Below, in pieces: positions 61,309-64,000 of a DNA stretch of 64,000 nt; position 1 is the first letter of the stretch, and each line of letters begins with the position of its first letter. The notes beneath the pieces were generated by a model. The model worked only from the letters and a program-made list of their open reading frames with translations. It was not told the DNA's origin and made no database searches. This DNA is from Leptospira_A sp046736045 (GTDB taxonomy: Bacteria; Spirochaetota; Leptospiria; Leptospirales; Leptospiraceae): NCBI RefSeq assembly GCF_046736045.1, contig NZ_CP177133.1:124001-188000 (forward strand). The letters are read 5' to 3'. Both the position numbers and the translations under genes were made by a program.

Positions 61309-61896
61309 TTATTTAGGGGGCATCATCCCTACGCAAATGGAACTGAATTCTTTTGCTCTCCAAAGCCCATCGCTGTCTTTCTCAACGGTGACCGGACGAA
61401 AACTCGCAGCACCTTTTGTTGCGACAAACAGTTTGATTCTCCCCGAAGATTCTTCTCCCGAATACGGATTTGTAAATGTTTCCACAGTCAAAGGATTCGC
61501 CGGAGTATACCCGTTAGCCGGTTCTGAACCTTTGAAATAAGCATTCGCCAACATTTTGTATTTATCCAATTGCCCGATTAAAAAACGATCTCCATTCCCT
61601 AAATCTTCCCCTTTGTAAGCGGTGGGTTTGTTTGATTTTTGTCTGTTCTTGATGAGAACGGAAGAGATAAGAGATTGGTTGCCAAGAGTTTGGTCTTTTC
61701 CGTAAAGATGGATGGCAAGCACGATCAGGGAAACGGCGCCTTCCGGAGTTTTGGCAAGATGGGATTGTAAAGATTCAAATTCTGCGATGGAAGCAGGCAC
61801 CGAAGAAATCACAACTTCCGGTCTGGGAGTCAAATTCTGTGCAGATAAGCTCAGAGAAAAGAATACTGTCAGTAAAATGGAAACTAGGTTTTTCAT
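61309..61896 (-). CDS. Exported protein of unknown function
   Basis: A 195-residue protein with a signal peptide (MKNLVSILLTVFFSLSLSAQ, cleaved near SAQN). The start at 61896 begins the signal peptide directly; six upstream codons add nothing. The mature part begins LTPRPEVVISSVP and contains VSLIVLAIHLYGKDQTLGNQ and YSGEESSGRIKLFVATKGA. It appears to be a soluble periplasmic or secreted protein with a single conserved domain I cannot name. Confidence 0.7.
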   Translation of the reverse strand: MKNLVSILLTVFFSLSLSAQNLTPRPEVVISSVPASIAEFESLQSHLAKTPEGAVSLIVLAIHLYGKDQTLGNQSLISSVLIKNRQKSNKPTAYKGEDLGNGDRFLIGQLDKYKMLANAYFKGSEPANGYTPANPLTVETFTNPYSGEESSGRIKLFVATKGAASFRPVTVEKDSDGLWRAKEFSSICVGMMPPK

Positions 61897-62015
61897 GGAA
61901 AGAAAATCTATCACAGATCCATCCTATGTCCAGAAAAAACTTGGAAATTTATTTCTTACATCACTTCCGGCGGCAGATCCAGATCATATTAATGATTTTT
62001 ATCTGCCGGGCAAGT

Positions 62016-62077
62016 CCCCAAATATTCATTTGGGGTCGGGCTGACTACGGGCTCCCGCGGTCGCTTTAGGCGACCGC
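62016..62077. repeat. REP-like double hairpin, GC-rich
   Basis: Two perfect inverted repeats 21 bases apart: CCCCAAAT-ATTC-ATTTGGGG (62016-62035) and GCGGTCGC-TTTAG-GCGACCGC (62057-62077). The stretch to about 62095 is markedly richer in G and C than its surroundings. It resembles repetitive extragenic palindromes. Whether it is repeated elsewhere in the genome cannot be seen here. Confidence 0.5.
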
Positions 62078-62148
62078 TTCGCGCCCTCCGCATCCCTCTT
62101 GCAGAACGAATTCTACAATTGTTTCTCACTTCCGGGAATATTCTGATC

Positions 62149-62177
62149 ATTATAACGTACTATTATTCTGTTATAAT
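62149..62177. promoter_or_regulatory. Inverted repeat upstream of OsmC gene
   Basis: ATTATAAC-N13-GTTATAAT with perfect 8-base arms, ending about 63 bases before the OsmC ATG. The right arm contains a TATAAT-type sequence (62172-62177). It may be an operator for a redox-sensing repressor or only an AT-rich hairpin. Confidence 0.4.
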
Positions 62178-62240
62178 GAATTAATTATAGAAATACTATC
62201 TTCTTCCTCTTGGATTGGTTCAAATACCGGAGGACCAATC

Positions 62241-62681
62241 ATGGCAAATACTTTATTTGAAAGCACCGCATCCTGGGCAGGCGGACTAAAATTAAACCTT
62301 CAATCCAGACACCACAAATGGGTTGTAGACGAACCTGAAATTTTAGGAGGAACCGACCAGGGACCGAATCCCGTTGAATTAGTATTAGGTGGCTTCGCCA
62401 GCTGCTTGGGAGTTCTGGTTTCCCTGTATGCACCGGCACACGGAGTACTTCTAAAGGACTTTAAAGTTCTGGTAGAAGGAGATTTGGACTTGGATGGATT
62501 CCAGGAAAAGGCTCCGGTTCGTCCCGGCTTTTCCCAAATCCGCTATAAGGTAAATATCGAAACGGACTCACCTTCTTCCCATGTGGATGCTCTTTTGCAG
62601 CACATAGATCGAATCTGTCCCGTCAAAGATACGTTATCCGGGGTGCAGGTTCTTGCAGAAACAAGTCTTGCCGCAAAGTGA
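62241..62681 (+). CDS. OsmC/Ohr family peroxide-resistance protein
   Basis: A 146-residue thiol peroxidase-like protein. The catalytic cysteines are in GGFASCLGVLVSLYA (near residue 55) and DRICPVKDTLSG (near 127). An arginine that activates the thiol is expected near the N-terminus and is consistent with QSRHHKW. Members reduce organic hydroperoxides or act in osmotic stress. The YhfA branch of the family is also possible. A 15-bp terminator follows the gene. Confidence 0.88.
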   Translation: MANTLFESTASWAGGLKLNLQSRHHKWVVDEPEILGGTDQGPNPVELVLGGFASCLGVLVSLYAPAHGVLLKDFKVLVEGDLDLDGFQEKAPVRPGFSQIRYKVNIETDSPSSHVDALLQHIDRICPVKDTLSGVQVLAETSLAAK

Positions 62682-62696
62682 AAATTTGAATTCGGA

Positions 62697-62754
62697 CTGA
62701 TAACGGGAAAAAATTCATACTCCTTAGAATTTTGTTTTCCCGTTATCAGTTTTT
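62697..62754. terminator. Long-stem terminator after OsmC gene
   Basis: A perfect 15-base inverted repeat CTGATAACGGGAAAA/TTTTCCCGTTATCAG (62697-62711 with 62735-62749) with a 23-base loop and a T run after the right arm. It ends the OsmC transcript and, because the left side on the minus strand is also A/T rich, may work both ways. Confidence 0.85.
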
Positions 62755-62776
62755 AGCGGCAGAGATTCCTTTCAGA

Positions 62777-63040
62777 ATGATATCCAAGATTTTTTTCAAC
62801 TCTTCCTCATCATCTATGGCGAGAATGGAATATAAATTCAAACAGATAGGAAATGATACTTTTTATGAAAACTGTCTGATCATAGGATGGAAACATTGGT
62901 CATGGAAGATATTCCGGCCTATCATCAAAACCTTTGTTTTTTCAAGAGCACGCGGGATTGCCTGGATCAGGCATAATATAGAAGAAGTGGGACAGTTCGA
63001 AGCGTTTTTACCTGAATTGTACAGGAAGGAAATCGGATAG
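62777..63040 (+). CDS. Uncertain small ORF
   Basis: An 87-codon frame that is open but unrecognised; its upstream ATG at 62732 lies inside the terminator and is unlikely to be used. The ATGs at 62777, 62816 and 62825 are all possible. It ends three bases before the convergent epmA-like gene. On the other strand the region 62746-62825 reads as an acidic helical peptide (AIDDEEELKKILDIILKGI) interrupted upstream, so the coding strand is not settled. Confidence 0.3.
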   Translation: MISKIFFNSSSSSMARMEYKFKQIGNDTFYENCLIIGWKHWSWKIFRPIIKTFVFSRARGIAWIRHNIEEVGQFEAFLPELYRKEIG

Positions 63041-63043
63041 CTG

Positions 63044-64000
63044 TTATGCGAAATACGGGCTAAATCCTTTTAGTCCGTCTCCTCCCGAAAGCCTCATAAA
63101 AATACGATCCAATCCGAGAGATATCCCGGAAGAATCCGGAAAATTTCCCGATTCCAAAGCGGATAAAAAATCTTCATCCAAAGGAAAAATTTCCTTACTC
63201 AACTTTTCCCTTAACATTTGTTCTTCGGTAAACCGGTTTCTTTGTTCTTCCGCATCGGTCAATTCCCAGAACGCATTTGCCAGTTCCAAACCGGACCAGT
63301 AAATTTCAAATCGTTTTGCCTTGCCGTCCACAATCCTAGCCAAGGCAGCACATTCAGGAGGGTAATCGTAAAGAAAAACGATTTTATCGCCTAATTTTGG
63401 TTCAACTAGATTCAGAAATACCAAAAAAAACAGATCCTCATACTGCCAAGTAACCAATTCCTCTTGTTTTACGGAACTCAAATGATGTATGATTACTGTT
63501 TCGATCAATTCTTCCCGGGACAATCCGCGGGATGTATGGGTTTTTATAATATCTTCCACTGAAATTTCTTCATAAGAAGAATCTTCGGTTAAAAATTTTG
63601 AAGTAGGCAGATCGGAAAAATCGGAACCCAATCTTTTAAAATAATTTTTGATAAACTTCCTAAGATTACGGTCATTCCAATCTTTGGCATAAAGTTCCAA
63701 CATCAGAAATTCTGCACTATGATAAGGACTGCCCTCTTCTCCCGAACGGAATGTATGAGTGATTTCATAAATCCTTTCCAGGCCTTGCGATAACGATTGT
63801 TTTAGGGAATATTCCGGAGAAGTGATCAGGTATCCTCTTTCTTTGCTATTAGGAGAAGAAACCAAAAAAGGATCCAGGTAAGGTTCCATTCCCACAATCG
63901 GTTTTAAAATCGGAGTGTCCACTTCCAAGAACCCGGATTCTTCCAAAAAGGATCTGGTGCATTTTAAAAACTTGGAACGCAGGATTTGATTTTGCAGTAC
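63044..64000 (-). CDS. epmA: EpmA-like elongation factor P lysyltransferase, 5'-partial
   Basis: A paralogue of lysyl-tRNA synthetase that attaches (R)-beta-lysine to EF-P. The 318 visible residues hold the class II aminoacyl-tRNA synthetase core: motif 1-type FLEVDTPILKP, motif 2 in EITHTFRSGEEG with SAEFLMLELY, and motif 3 in SLGLDRIFMRLSG. There is no N-terminal anticodon-binding OB domain, as in EpmA (about 325 residues in E. coli). The frame stays open to the right window edge, so some 10-15 residues are missing; a TTG at 63946 is an internal leucine. It complements the efp and aminomutase genes at 50 kb. Confidence 0.85.
   Translation of the reverse strand, partial: VLQNQILRSKFLKCTRSFLEESGFLEVDTPILKPIVGMEPYLDPFLVSSPNSKERGYLITSPEYSLKQSLSQGLERIYEITHTFRSGEEGSPYHSAEFLMLELYAKDWNDRNLRKFIKNYFKRLGSDFSDLPTSKFLTEDSSYEEISVEDIIKTHTSRGLSREELIETVIIHHLSSVKQEELVTWQYEDLFFLVFLNLVEPKLGDKIVFLYDYPPECAALARIVDGKAKRFEIYWSGLELANAFWELTDAEEQRNRFTEEQMLREKLSKEIFPLDEDFLSALESGNFPDSSGISLGLDRIFMRLSGGDGLKGFSPYFA

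Noticed and set aside
61712..62044. Plus-strand frame of 110 codons opposite the exported protein gene
   Set aside because: It is antisense to a gene with a clear signal peptide and runs into the GC-rich hairpin module.
1..64000. tRNA genes, CRISPR array, insertion sequences or prophage genes
   Set aside because: No cloverleaf arms with a TTCGAA-type T loop, no regularly spaced repeats and no transposase or integrase motifs were seen by eye; a tRNAscan or ISfinder search would be needed for certainty.

Overview
The window looks like a chromosomal segment of a Leptospira-type spirochete. The evidence is two lipoproteins with the LruC domain described in Leptospira, several small lipoproteins with relaxed spirochete-style lipoboxes, large chemoreceptors with multi-pass N-termini, SpoIIE/PP2C-type phosphatases, a complete cobalamin-dependent MetH and moderately AT-rich DNA. 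Species cannot be fixed from the sequence alone. Both edges cut genes: a sodium:solute symporter on the left and an EpmA-like lysyl-tRNA synthetase paralogue on the right. I see no rRNA, tRNA, CRISPR array, insertion sequence or prophage. The gene density and housekeeping content are those of a core chromosome.

Layout. 1-8 kb: symporter, esterase, DNA polymerase IV, an overlapping response-regulator/phosphatase plus PAS histidine kinase pair, ExbB/ExbD, and UbiE/MenG. 8-16 kb: tandem LruC-domain lipoproteins, a short adenylating enzyme, an O-antigen-ligase-like membrane protein, and rpmG with a DksA relative that has lost most zinc ligands. 16-26 kb: bile-acid-type transporter, class V aminotransferase, alanine racemase, hydrolase, nitrilase, ArgB, a GAF-GAF-phosphatase with a coiled-coil partner, and phosphofructokinase. 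27-34 kb: an activated-methyl-cycle block on the minus strand (ArsR-methyltransferase fusion, ahcY, ferredoxin, metH) with a perfect palindrome in front of the fusion gene. 34-40.7 kb: two paralogous chemoreceptors and an outer-membrane-type protein. 40.8-43.2 kb: a DMT exporter, small exported proteins, a VOC protein, a 42-codon ORF and a likely structured RNA. 43.2-51.6 kb: M61 peptidase with CorA; then efp-mtnB-SDR-SDR-unknown on the minus strand, with a lysine 2,3-aminomutase-family gene diverging from efp. 51.6-64 kb: a lipoprotein, a nucleotidyltransferase-fold protein, exported MsrAB, YidB family, DEAD-box helicase, a lipid-modification group (CFA-type methyltransferase, DUF1295 protein, SDR, MDR), small lipoproteins, OsmC and EpmA.

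How the genes fit together. The clearest system is the methyl cycle: AhcY removes S-adenosylhomocysteine, MetH remakes methionine, a ferredoxin sits between them, and the first gene fuses an ArsR DNA-binding domain to a SAM-dependent methyltransferase. The operator-like palindrome overlaps a TTGACA box, which suggests repression relieved by SAH, as in the SahR regulators described in Proteobacteria. MtnB elsewhere in the window adds a methionine-salvage step. A second theme is translation: efp, a KamA/EpmB-family aminomutase and EpmA are all present, which suggests EF-P beta-lysylation. Noncoding structure worth attention includes the candidate RNA at about 42.93-43.15 kb, a two-hairpin GC-rich module near 62.05 kb and several clean terminators.
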